DNA of 43,223 nt from Lachnospiraceae bacterium (GTDB taxonomy: Bacteria > Bacillota > Clostridia > Lachnospirales > Lachnospiraceae): positions 1-43,223 of the forward strand of contig JAILCB010000042.1 in assembly GCA_024680595.1 (NCBI GenBank), written 5' to 3'. Made by a program: the position numbers and the translations under genes. Positions within the stretch are counted from its first letter, which is position 1, and each line of letters opens with the position of its first letter. This document shows positions 35,343 through 43,223 of this stretch, one piece after another. The notes beneath the pieces were generated by a model. The model searched no databases. It was not told the DNA's origin and saw nothing but the letters and a program-made list of their open reading frames with translations.

Positions 35343-36989
35343 ATGAAAAAGAAACTATTGTCTGTTTTATTAGTGGGGGCACTGTCAGTTTCTCTTCTGG
35401 CGGGCTGCGGCGGATCCGGCGGAGCGGCTAGTTCCGGGGGCGATGCGGCAGCTGCAAGCGGAGCGGCAGCGGATACCGGTGCAAGTGCCGCGGCCCAGGG
35501 CGGCGGAGAGACTGCTGACGCATCAGGCTCCAAGACCCTGAAGTTTGGCTGCTTTGGATATGCGGAAACTCTGGATCCCGGCGATCAAATCAATGCCGCC
35601 TGGGATAACAGCCGTCTGAATATTGGTGAGTGTCTCTTCAAATTCAATGATGACATGACCGTGGACTACCTCCTGGCCGATGATTATTCCACCGAGGATA
35701 ATAAGACCTGGGTTTTCCACATCAGGGACGGGCTGAAATTCTCCAATGGCAATGATGTTACTGCTTCTGCTGTTAAAGCCAGCTGGGAGAATGTCTATGC
35801 CAATACGGAAGGCTCCTCTACGCCTACTAAGTACATGGATTATGAGTCCATTACAGCCGATGATGACAAGAGAGAGGTTACCGTTGTCTTAAAGGAGCCC
35901 CAGTTCGATTTGAGAAACAATCTGGCTTATCCTGTATTTATGATTCTGGATACCAGCGAGGGATTTGACTGGGATACCAATCCTATTGGAACCGGCGCCT
36001 ATATGCTGACTGCCTATGAGCCCAAGGTTTCTGCTACTCTGGTAAAGAATCCCAATTACTGGAATGGGGAAGTACCTTTTGACAATCTTGAGGTCTACTA
36101 TATTTCTGATGATACCAAGACCATGTCCCTGCAGAGCGGTGACGTAAACCTGGTTGAGAATATCACCAATACTGCGGATTTGGATGCCCTTAAGGCTGAC
36201 GACAACTATAATGTATCTATAGCCCAGGGCGTGCGTTGCGGATTTGCCTACATCAACTGGGCGGGAATCCTCAAGGACGATACCCTGCGTCAGGCGGTTC
36301 AGATGGCAATTGATGATGATACCCTCTGTAATGTGACCGTGGGTGGCCTCTATACACCCGGTATGTCCGTGCTTCCCTCCGGTTTGGCCTATGGCTATGA
36401 CAAGCTCAAGGATCCCTTTGCCTATGATGCGGCGGGAGCGGCTAAGCTCTTAGATGATGCCGGCTATGTGGATACAGACGGAGACGGCATCCGTGAGATG
36501 AATGGAAAGAAGATTTCCCTGAATTACATCACCTATCCCAGCAGAAGACTTTCTGATTTCGCAGAGGCCGTTCAGGCTACCCTGACAGAGCTGGGTCTTG
36601 AGGTTAATGTAAATACCACCGATTCCGATACAGAGTGGAATCTGATGGTGAACGGCGAGTATGACCTGTGCGACTCCAACTGGACTACCGTGGGTAACGG
36701 CGATCCCACCGAATATCTGGCTAACTGGTACAGCAAGGGCGATGCCAACTACTGCAATTACAAGAATGATGAATTTGATAAGCTCTATGAGGATCTGAAG
36801 GCTGAATTCGATCTGACCAAGAGAGCAGAGATTCTGCAGAAGATGCAGCAGATTCTGATTGATGACGCAGCCGTATTGGTACATGGCTATTACAACAGCT
36901 CCTTTGAGTCCGACAAGACTATCACCGGAGCAAATATCCACACGGCTGACTACTATTGGATTACCACTGAGATTAAGCCTGCTTCATAA
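35343..36989 (+). CDS. ABC transporter substrate-binding protein, family 5 (peptide/nickel)
   Basis: Lipobox SLLAGCGG, low-complexity linker, TWVFHIRDGLKFSNGNDVTASAVKASWE, GTGAYMLTAYEP. Confidence 0.95.
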   Translation: MKKKLLSVLLVGALSVSLLAGCGGSGGAASSGGDAAAASGAAADTGASAAAQGGGETADASGSKTLKFGCFGYAETLDPGDQINAAWDNSRLNIGECLFKFNDDMTVDYLLADDYSTEDNKTWVFHIRDGLKFSNGNDVTASAVKASWENVYANTEGSSTPTKYMDYESITADDDKREVTVVLKEPQFDLRNNLAYPVFMILDTSEGFDWDTNPIGTGAYMLTAYEPKVSATLVKNPNYWNGEVPFDNLEVYYISDDTKTMSLQSGDVNLVENITNTADLDALKADDNYNVSIAQGVRCGFAYINWAGILKDDTLRQAVQMAIDDDTLCNVTVGGLYTPGMSVLPSGLAYGYDKLKDPFAYDAAGAAKLLDDAGYVDTDGDGIREMNGKKISLNYITYPSRRLSDFAEAVQATLTELGLEVNVNTTDSDTEWNLMVNGEYDLCDSNWTTVGNGDPTEYLANWYSKGDANYCNYKNDEFDKLYEDLKAEFDLTKRAEILQKMQQILIDDAAVLVHGYYNSSFESDKTITGANIHTADYYWITTEIKPAS

Positions 36990-37041
36990 ATTTTTGGGAA
37001 AATGAAGTAACCGGCATTTGGGTTTCATATTCTAAAAAATG

Positions 37042-37127
37042 AGGCTCTGTCAGATTACGGTTCCCGCCTTCGCATGGAACTTCTTCTATAATACGTTGGC
37101 AGGATACCGCCACTGGCAGAGCCTTTT
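37042..37127 (+). other. Structured ~83-nt element closed by a 12-bp stem with T-run (terminator-like or MITE-like)
   Basis: AGGCTCTGTCAG (37042-37053) pairs with CTGGCAGAGCCT (37113-37124), then TTTTG; inner hairpin GGTTCC...GGAACT. Confidence 0.6.
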
Positions 37128-37146
37128 GTGTAGGCTAGGAGCCAAA

Positions 37147-37264
37147 GCCTCATGGGACGCCTGCGTCCCGATGAGGCACAAGGCGCATCCCATCATCGAA
37201 GGCCCGAGGGGCCTGAGACGTGGGCGAAGCCGGAATCGAGCAGAGGGGCTTTCCTCCCCTCGAT
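37147..37264 (+). repeat. Hairpin cluster E ending in ATCGAG...CTCGAT stem
   Basis: GCCTCATgGGACGC-ct-GCGTCCcgATGAGGC; AGGCCC/GGGCCT-type hairpin; CGGAATCGAGcaGAGGGGCTTTCCTCCCCTCGAT. Confidence 0.7.
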
Positions 37265-37330
37265 TGTCTCCGGTTAGACTTGAATATGAATTAGGTTTGA
37301 GAAATTTTTTGGAAAAGCAGTCGATAGTGC

Positions 37331-37358
37331 TTGACAGGTCATAATACTGTGCTATAAT
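37331..37358 (+). promoter_or_regulatory. Promoter TTGACA-16-TATAAT for the metal-transport operon
   Basis: Both consensus hexamers exact. Confidence 0.8.
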
Positions 37359-37368
37359 AAACTTACAA

Positions 37369-37405
37369 TATATGAATGATTGTTCATTTGTTCATATATT
37401 CAAAT
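37369..37405. promoter_or_regulatory. Putative ArsR/SmtB-family metal-sensor operator
   Basis: ATATATGAATGATTGTTCATTTGTTCATATATTCAAAT: nested ATGAA/TTCAT half-sites downstream of -10. Confidence 0.55.
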
Positions 37406-37468
37406 GTACCCAAGGTCCAATTTACCGGGCCATGATAATTTATTATTAATCTAAGGAGGAAAAGAAAA

Positions 37469-37687
37469 ATGAAGAAGACTTACAAGATTGATGTGGATTG
37501 CGCAAACTGTGCCAATAACATGGAAGAAGCCGCAAAGAAGACGGAGGGTGTCAAGGATTGCACCGTTAGCTTCATGACCCTGAAAATGAAGGTGGAATTT
37601 GAGGACGGGGCCGATGTAGATACCGTTATGAAGAACGTCCGTGATAACTGCAAGAAGGTTGAGGATGACTGCGAGGTATTTCTGTAA
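37469..37687 (+). CDS. Stand-alone heavy-metal-associated (HMA) domain protein
   Basis: 71-72 aa, MKKTYKIDVDCANCANNMEEAAKKTEGV with CxxC metal site. Confidence 0.93.
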   Translation: MKKTYKIDVDCANCANNMEEAAKKTEGVKDCTVSFMTLKMKVEFEDGADVDTVMKNVRDNCKKVEDDCEVFL

Positions 37688-37783
37688 GAACTGACTGTTC
37701 GCTCCTTACGGATGAAAGCGACGCGGAGGAAAAGGAACGAGCTTAGAATAAGCATTGTATGCGGGATTTGAGAATAGATTATT

Positions 37784-39694
37784 ATGAATAAAAAACAAAA
37801 GAGTTTATTAATAAGAATTATCATTGCCACGATTTTCTTTGTGCCGCTTTATCTGATCTCAGAGGAAATTGTCAAGGTCGATATTCCTCAAGTTGCCCTT
37901 ATTGTCCTGTTTTTGATCCCCTATCTGCTGGTGGGTTATGATATTTTGCGCAAGGCCTTCCTGGGAATTAAGAACGGCCAGGTTTTCGATGAGAATTTCC
38001 TGATGACAGTTGCTACAATCGGCGCCATTGTCCTGGGTGAATACGGGGAGGGCGTGGCGGTTATGCTGCTCTACCAGGTGGGAGAGCTCTTTCAGAGCTA
38101 TGCCGTGGGCAAGAGCCGGAGAAACATTAGCGAGCTCATGGATATCCGTCCCGATTATGCCAATATCGAGGAGGACGGCAGCCTAAAGCAGGTGGATCCG
38201 GATGAGGTCGAGGTTGGCACTATAATCGTGATTCAGCCAGGGGAGAAGATTCCTCTGGACGGCATTATTGTAGAAGGCAGTTCGGCCCTGAATACCAGCG
38301 CCCTGACCGGGGAGAGTAAGCCTAGGGAAGTGGAGCCGGATGACGAGGTTCTGAGCGGCAGCATCAATATGACCGGTGTTTTGAAGGTGAGGACTACTAC
38401 GGAGTTTGACGAGTCCACCGCCTCCAAGATTCTGGATTTGGTTGAGAATGCTGCCTCCAGAAAGTCAAAATCTGAGAATTTCATTTCCAAGTTTGCTAAG
38501 TTCTATACACCTATTGTTTGCTACTGTGCCCTGGCACTGGCAATTCTCCCTCCCATTTTCTGTATGGTGACAGGAGTGGGTATGGCAGGATACGAGAGTA
38601 ATGGGGCCCTTTGGGGGGACTGGATTCTGAGAGCCTGTACCTTCCTGGTCATTAGCTGTCCCTGTGCCGTTGTTATCAGTATACCGCTTAGCTTTTTCGC
38701 GGGACTGGGCGGAGCCAGCAATCAGGGTATCCTGATTAAGGGGTCTAATTATCTGGAGACCCTGTCAGAGGTCAAGATTATTGCCTTTGATAAGACGGGT
38801 ACCATTACCAAGGGTAATTTTGCGGTGACAGATGTTCACCATAGCCCCATTGATGCAAAGAAGCTGCAGGAGTATGCGGCCCTGGCGGAATGTCATTCAT
38901 CCCATCCCATCAGTAAGAGTCTTCAGACCGCCTATGGTAAGAGGATTGACCAGAACAGGGTAACGGATGTGGAGGAAATCAGCGGACATGGGGTGATTGC
39001 CAAGGTGGATGGAATACCTGTAGCAGTTGGCAATGAGAAGCTGATGACTAGAATTGGGGTGGAATACCGTCCCTGCCATCATGTGGGCACTATCATCCAT
39101 GTGGCTGTGGATGGAGCCTACTCAGGCCACATTGTTATTTCTGATGAATTGAAGGAGAACTCCAGGGAGGCCATGAAGCAGCTGAAAGAGGCCGGAGTCC
39201 GGAAGACAGTTATGTTAACCGGAGATGCCAAGTCTGTGGCCGAGAAGGTTGCCTCCGAGGTGGGTCTCACGGACTACCGGGCAGAGCTTTTGCCTCAGGA
39301 CAAGGTTAGCTGTGTGGAGGATCTTCTCAAGGAGTGCACAGGAAACGACCGCCTGGCCTTTGTGGGTGACGGAATCAATGATGCCCCTGTTTTGTCCAGG
39401 GCGGATATCGGTATCGCCATGGGCGCCCTGGGTTCCGATGCCGCTATTGAGGCCGCTGACGTGGTGCTGATGGATGACGATCCATTGAAGATTTCAAAGG
39501 CTATCAAGATTTCCAGAAAGTGCCTGGGAATCGTGAAGCAGAATATTATATTTGCCATTGGCATAAAGATTGCCTGCCTGATTCTGGCGGCCTTCGGAAT
39601 TGCCAATATGTGGATTGCTATTATTGCCGATGTGGGTGTCATGATCCTGGCGGTATTGAATGCTATCCGCTGCCTATTTGTGAAGAATCTGTAG
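37784..39694 (+). CDS. Heavy-metal P1B-type ATPase (Zn/Cd/Co-type likely), no N-terminal HMA
   Basis: CPC motif SCPCAVVISIPLSF, phosphorylation DKTGTITKG, SSHPIS, GDGINDAPVLSRADIGIAMG. Confidence 0.95.
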   Translation: MNKKQKSLLIRIIIATIFFVPLYLISEEIVKVDIPQVALIVLFLIPYLLVGYDILRKAFLGIKNGQVFDENFLMTVATIGAIVLGEYGEGVAVMLLYQVGELFQSYAVGKSRRNISELMDIRPDYANIEEDGSLKQVDPDEVEVGTIIVIQPGEKIPLDGIIVEGSSALNTSALTGESKPREVEPDDEVLSGSINMTGVLKVRTTTEFDESTASKILDLVENAASRKSKSENFISKFAKFYTPIVCYCALALAILPPIFCMVTGVGMAGYESNGALWGDWILRACTFLVISCPCAVVISIPLSFFAGLGGASNQGILIKGSNYLETLSEVKIIAFDKTGTITKGNFAVTDVHHSPIDAKKLQEYAALAECHSSHPISKSLQTAYGKRIDQNRVTDVEEISGHGVIAKVDGIPVAVGNEKLMTRIGVEYRPCHHVGTIIHVAVDGAYSGHIVISDELKENSREAMKQLKEAGVRKTVMLTGDAKSVAEKVASEVGLTDYRAELLPQDKVSCVEDLLKECTGNDRLAFVGDGINDAPVLSRADIGIAMGALGSDAAIEAADVVLMDDDPLKISKAIKISRKCLGIVKQNIIFAIGIKIACLILAAFGIANMWIAIIADVGVMILAVLNAIRCLFVKNL

Positions 39695-39710
39695 ATAATA
39701 TAGTTTTGGG

Positions 39711-39792
39711 GGCCTGCCGTGACACGCGGGAAAGCAGGGGAGATAAGGATAGCTTTATTATTCCGAATTGACTCTGGTGTCACAGGCAGGCC
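39711..39792 (+). other. 82-bp element bounded by 15-bp inverted repeat
   Basis: GGCCTGCCGTGACAC (39711-39725) pairs with GTGTCACaGGCAGGCC (39777-39792). Confidence 0.6.
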
Positions 39793-39822
39793 AATTTCTT
39801 AACCCCTGATAAGATTCAATAT

Positions 39823-41229
39823 TTGAGAAAAATGAAAATGAAATCCATCGCAAAACGACAGTCCATAGATATGACCGGGGGACCCATGCTTGGGCCTCTT
39901 TTTGCATTTATTCTGCCCCTGATTGGAAGCAGTATTTTTCAGCAGCTCTATAATACAGTGGATTTTCTTTTCGTGGGGAATCTGCTCAATAAGACCTCTG
40001 CGGCGGCAGTGGGGGCGGGGAGCACCCTGATTACCTGCACCATAGGGCTTTTCTCCGGTATTTCGGTGGGAACCAGCGTGGTCATGTCCCAGGCCATTGG
40101 GGCCGGAAATACGGAACGGGCCAGAAAGGCCATGCACTCTTCTGTGGCTTTTGGAATCCTTGGAGGCCTTATAATGATGGCCCTGGGTATATTCTTTGCC
40201 CCGGATATATTAAGGGTTTTGAATACGCCGGAAAAGGTATTGCCGGAGGCAACAGTCTATATTAGAATCTATCTTTTGAGCCTGCCCACCTTCATTCTCT
40301 ATAATATGATTTCGGGGGCCATGCGGTCCTATGGGGACTCTCAGACACCCTTTCGGATTCTGGTGATTTGCGGCATATTTAATGTGGCGGCAGATGCCTT
40401 TTTCATGATAGTCATTCCCTTAGGGGTAGCGGGCGTGGCAATTGCCACCACCGTGTCCCAGGCCCTATCCGCCCTGTTAGCTGTGATTTTTGCCATGGCT
40501 AAGGAGGCAAAGATTCGCTTAAACCTGAAGGAAATCCGCATAGATGGGGATACCTTGAAGAGAATCCTTTTAATTGGGCTGCCGGCAGGATTTCAGACCA
40601 TTATTATTACTTTCTCCAATGTGATGGTCCAGTACTATATTAATGGCTTTGGGGAAACCGCAGTGGCTGCCTTTGCTACCTATTATAAGGTGGAGAACTT
40701 CATTTATCTGCCCATTATGGCCTTTAGCCAGGCCTCCACTACCTTTGCGGGCCAGAATTACGGGGCCGGCCAATATAGGCGGATTTGGAAGGGCACCATG
40801 CTCATGAATGGAATCGGGGCGGGGCTGATTTTCTGCCTGGCGGGAATTATACTCTTATTCCCGACCACCGTATTTACCTGGTTTATGAAGGATGCGGGCG
40901 TGGTGGAGGATGCCTTAAAGATAGCCTTTGTTTCCTTCCCTTTCTATTGGATCTATCCCCTCCTGGAGGTGACGGGAGGAGCTTTGAGGGGAATGGGCTA
41001 TGCCATCCGATCTATGATAATTGTCATAGCCAATATGTGTGTACTGAGGATATTCCTTTTGCATGTATTCTCGGAAACCTTCCATACCATAGAGTCTCTG
41101 GCATCCGTATATCCCATTACCTGGGCCGGGGCCGCCATTTGTTTCCTATTAATGTTTGTAGTTGTCATGGCAAAGAAAATCAGGCTGGATAAAGGGGATG
41201 GACAGGCATTGCAGGGTCAGGGGGGATGA
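39823..41229 (+). CDS. MATE family efflux transporter (ATG at 39832 or 39838 also possible)
   Basis: FIAFILPLIGSSIFQQLYNTVDFLFVGNLL-type N-terminus, 12-TM pattern, FAGQNYGAGQYRRIWKG repeat. Confidence 0.95.
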   Translation: MRKMKMKSIAKRQSIDMTGGPMLGPLFAFILPLIGSSIFQQLYNTVDFLFVGNLLNKTSAAAVGAGSTLITCTIGLFSGISVGTSVVMSQAIGAGNTERARKAMHSSVAFGILGGLIMMALGIFFAPDILRVLNTPEKVLPEATVYIRIYLLSLPTFILYNMISGAMRSYGDSQTPFRILVICGIFNVAADAFFMIVIPLGVAGVAIATTVSQALSALLAVIFAMAKEAKIRLNLKEIRIDGDTLKRILLIGLPAGFQTIIITFSNVMVQYYINGFGETAVAAFATYYKVENFIYLPIMAFSQASTTFAGQNYGAGQYRRIWKGTMLMNGIGAGLIFCLAGIILLFPTTVFTWFMKDAGVVEDALKIAFVSFPFYWIYPLLEVTGGALRGMGYAIRSMIIVIANMCVLRIFLLHVFSETFHTIESLASVYPITWAGAAICFLLMFVVVMAKKIRLDKGDGQALQGQGG

Positions 41230-41286
41230 GCTTGCGGGGATAGCTACTTATTGATGTGTTTTATGAATGGATTATAATAACAGACT

Positions 41287-43002
41287 ATGAAAAATCAGAA
41301 TGAATTAAAAAGTTTACTAATTTCTATCAATCACCGGGGCTATCCTGCCTATAAGGATACTAAGGGAGCCTATCAGTTTAATGGCTATATTCTCTCCATT
41401 GATCATGTGCAGGGGGATCCTTTTGCCGCCCCGTCCCATATTAGCATTCATGTTTCGGGCAAGAGTGCAGGTTTTCCGGAGGACTTCTATAGGGACAGGC
41501 ACCGCAGGGTGGCCATTGCCGATTATTTAACCAGGGCTTTTCACAGAGAGGCGGAGAGCTTTAACCATAAGGCTAAGGGATCCGGCAAGAGCGGTTTAAT
41601 CTCTACCTGCAGACCGGGACAGGAGGTTCTCGAGCGCAGCGCCTGCGTCATTGACGGGAAGAGCGGGGGCCTGGTATTCCGCCTGGATGTGGGCTTTCCC
41701 GCCAATGGCAGAAGCATTAATTCCACGGAACTCATAAAGATTCTCTATGATTTCCTGCCTATATGCGTGAAAAATGCCCTTTTCTATCATCCGGAGCGGA
41801 AGGCGGTCTATGAATCGGTACTGCAGCTATCGGATGATCAAAGGGCAATAAGATCTCTGCTGCCGGAATTGGGGCTCTGCGCTTTTGTGGCAGACGGTTC
41901 GGTTCTGCCCAGGAAGAGCGGGGTATCGGAGCTTCCCATGGATAATGCTACGGTTTTTGCCAGTCCTGAAAGCGTCCGGGTAACCCTGGATCTGCCCCAT
42001 AGGGGCAAGGTCACCGGAATGGGCATAGCAAGGGGAGTGACACTCATTGTGGGCGGAGGCTATCATGGCAAATCCACTCTTTTGAAGGCCTTGGAATTAG
42101 GGGTTTATAACCATATTAAGGGAGACGGACGGGAGCTGGTCATTACTGAGAACAGTGCGGTCAAGATCCGGGCGGAGGACGGCAGGTGCGTCCACAGCGA
42201 TGATATCTCCCTCTTCATTAATGAACTGCCCAATGGAAAGGATACCAAAGCCTTTTCTACCGAGGACGCCAGCGGCAGCACCTCCCAGGCCGCCAATGTG
42301 GTGGAGGCCCTGGAGAGCGGCACTCAGACTCTATTAATTGATGAGGATACCTGCGCCACCAACTTCATGGTTAGGGATGAGCTCATGCAGTCCGTTATTC
42401 ATAAGTCCCAGGAGCCTATTACTCCCTTCATTGAGCGGATCGGGGGCCTATACCGGGATTTGGGGGTTTCCTGTATTCTCGTAGCGGGCAGCTCCGGAGC
42501 CTTCTTCCACGTCTCCGATACGATTATTCAAATGGACAGGTATGTGCCCTATGATATTACGGCCAAGGCTAAGGAAGCGGCGAAGGATTATCCTGCCCCG
42601 GTTTTGAAGGCCCTGGGGGAGGAAAAGGTGACGGCGCCCTCCTTCCAAAGGATTCCCCTGGCCGGCCGGGATTTTCGGGAGGGGGAGCGGATAAAGATGA
42701 AGACTCTGGGAAAGGATGCTTTCTCAGTGAACCACGAGACCGTGGACCTCAGGTCGGTGGAGCAGCTTTGCGACAGTGAGCAGACGGCGGCTTTAGCCCA
42801 GATCCTAAAGTATGCGGAACAGAATCTCATGGATGGAAAGCGGTCCCTGCAGACGGTGGCGGGACTTCTGGCGGAGCTTCTGGAAAAGGAGGGACTGGAT
42901 CTCTTGTTTAAGAGGTCTACGGCATACAGCGGTCTGGCCATGCCCAGGAAGCAGGAAATCTGTGCCTGCCTGAACCGCTGCCGGTTTTTGAAGATAAAGT
43001 GA
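41287..43002 (+). CDS. ABC-class ATPase of unknown function (ABC_ATPase/COG3044-like)
   Basis: VGGGYHGKSTLLKALELGVYNH, DASGSTSQAANVVEALESGTQTLLIDEDTCATNFMVRD. Confidence 0.9.
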   Translation: MKNQNELKSLLISINHRGYPAYKDTKGAYQFNGYILSIDHVQGDPFAAPSHISIHVSGKSAGFPEDFYRDRHRRVAIADYLTRAFHREAESFNHKAKGSGKSGLISTCRPGQEVLERSACVIDGKSGGLVFRLDVGFPANGRSINSTELIKILYDFLPICVKNALFYHPERKAVYESVLQLSDDQRAIRSLLPELGLCAFVADGSVLPRKSGVSELPMDNATVFASPESVRVTLDLPHRGKVTGMGIARGVTLIVGGGYHGKSTLLKALELGVYNHIKGDGRELVITENSAVKIRAEDGRCVHSDDISLFINELPNGKDTKAFSTEDASGSTSQAANVVEALESGTQTLLIDEDTCATNFMVRDELMQSVIHKSQEPITPFIERIGGLYRDLGVSCILVAGSSGAFFHVSDTIIQMDRYVPYDITAKAKEAAKDYPAPVLKALGEEKVTAPSFQRIPLAGRDFREGERIKMKTLGKDAFSVNHETVDLRSVEQLCDSEQTAALAQILKYAEQNLMDGKRSLQTVAGLLAELLEKEGLDLLFKRSTAYSGLAMPRKQEICACLNRCRFLKIK

Positions 43003-43030
43003 TAAAATCTATCAACAAGCCTTGTTTGTA

Positions 43031-43060
43031 TTGACAAAGACTGGGAGAGGGATCTAGAAT
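43031..43060 (+). promoter_or_regulatory. Promoter TTGACA-18-TAGAAT for a gene beyond the window
   Basis: TTGACA 43031-43036, TAGAAT 43055-43060. Confidence 0.55.
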
Positions 43061-43078
43061 GTTAGCGTTAGCTAACAT
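43059..43078. promoter_or_regulatory. Palindromic operator ATGTTAGC-GTTA-GCTAACAT (DtxR/MntR-like)
   Basis: Perfect 8-bp inverted repeat overlapping the -10. Confidence 0.6.
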
Positions 43079-43089
43079 AATAAACTCGA

Positions 43090-43221
43090 TCATTTGTAGC
43101 ACAAGACCGGCAAGCGAATGCATGCTTGCATGCAAATTCATTTGCCGGTCGCAAGAACATGGAGCACGAAGTGCGGAATGTTCGCGTGCGGAATCGAGAG
43201 GGGGGCTTTCCTCCCCTCGAT
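43090..43221 (+). repeat. Hairpin cluster D, three consecutive hairpins ending in ATCGAG...CTCGAT; may continue past the window
   Basis: GACCGGCAA...TTGCCGGTC; GAACATggaGCACgaaGTGCggaATGTTC; GGAATCGAGaggggggctttcctcccCTCGAT. Confidence 0.75.
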
Positions 43222-43223
43222 GC

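Overview
Window from a Lachnospiraceae-like Firmicute chromosome (lineage inferred from gene content and style). It is mostly well-packed housekeeping, transport and efflux genes. From left to right: a MacAB-type efflux system whose adaptor ORF runs off the left edge; rny (RNase Y); an iron-type alcohol/glycerol dehydrogenase; a minus-strand amino-acid ABC operon with an aminotransferase; a TPP-riboswitch-controlled thiT; an MBL-fold RNA-processing nuclease; folA; a heterodimeric ABC exporter; an ECF-like sigma factor fused to a long Ala/Gly tract and C-terminal domain; a four-gene uncharacterised cluster (large repeat-type protein, Hsp70/actin-like ATPase-fold protein, TPR-like protein, coiled-coil membrane protein); an MBL hydrolase; a peptide-type ABC operon with two unrelated binding proteins; a split HMA + P1B-ATPase; a MATE exporter; and an ABC-class ATPase. 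I see no cas genes, transposases, rRNA or tRNA. The most unusual signals are non-coding: (i) four 24-25 bp direct repeats in exact 60-bp phase (13117-13320) between two divergent promoters, resembling a small orphan CRISPR-like or tandem-operator array; (ii) a dispersed ~115-bp multi-hairpin element in three copies (11547-11660, 11871-11987, 30124-30236) with compensatory base changes; (iii) a second family of hairpin clusters ending in a GAATCGAG...CTCGAT stem (22009, 37147-37264, 43090-43221). Several hairpin elements lie in leaders of transporter operons.
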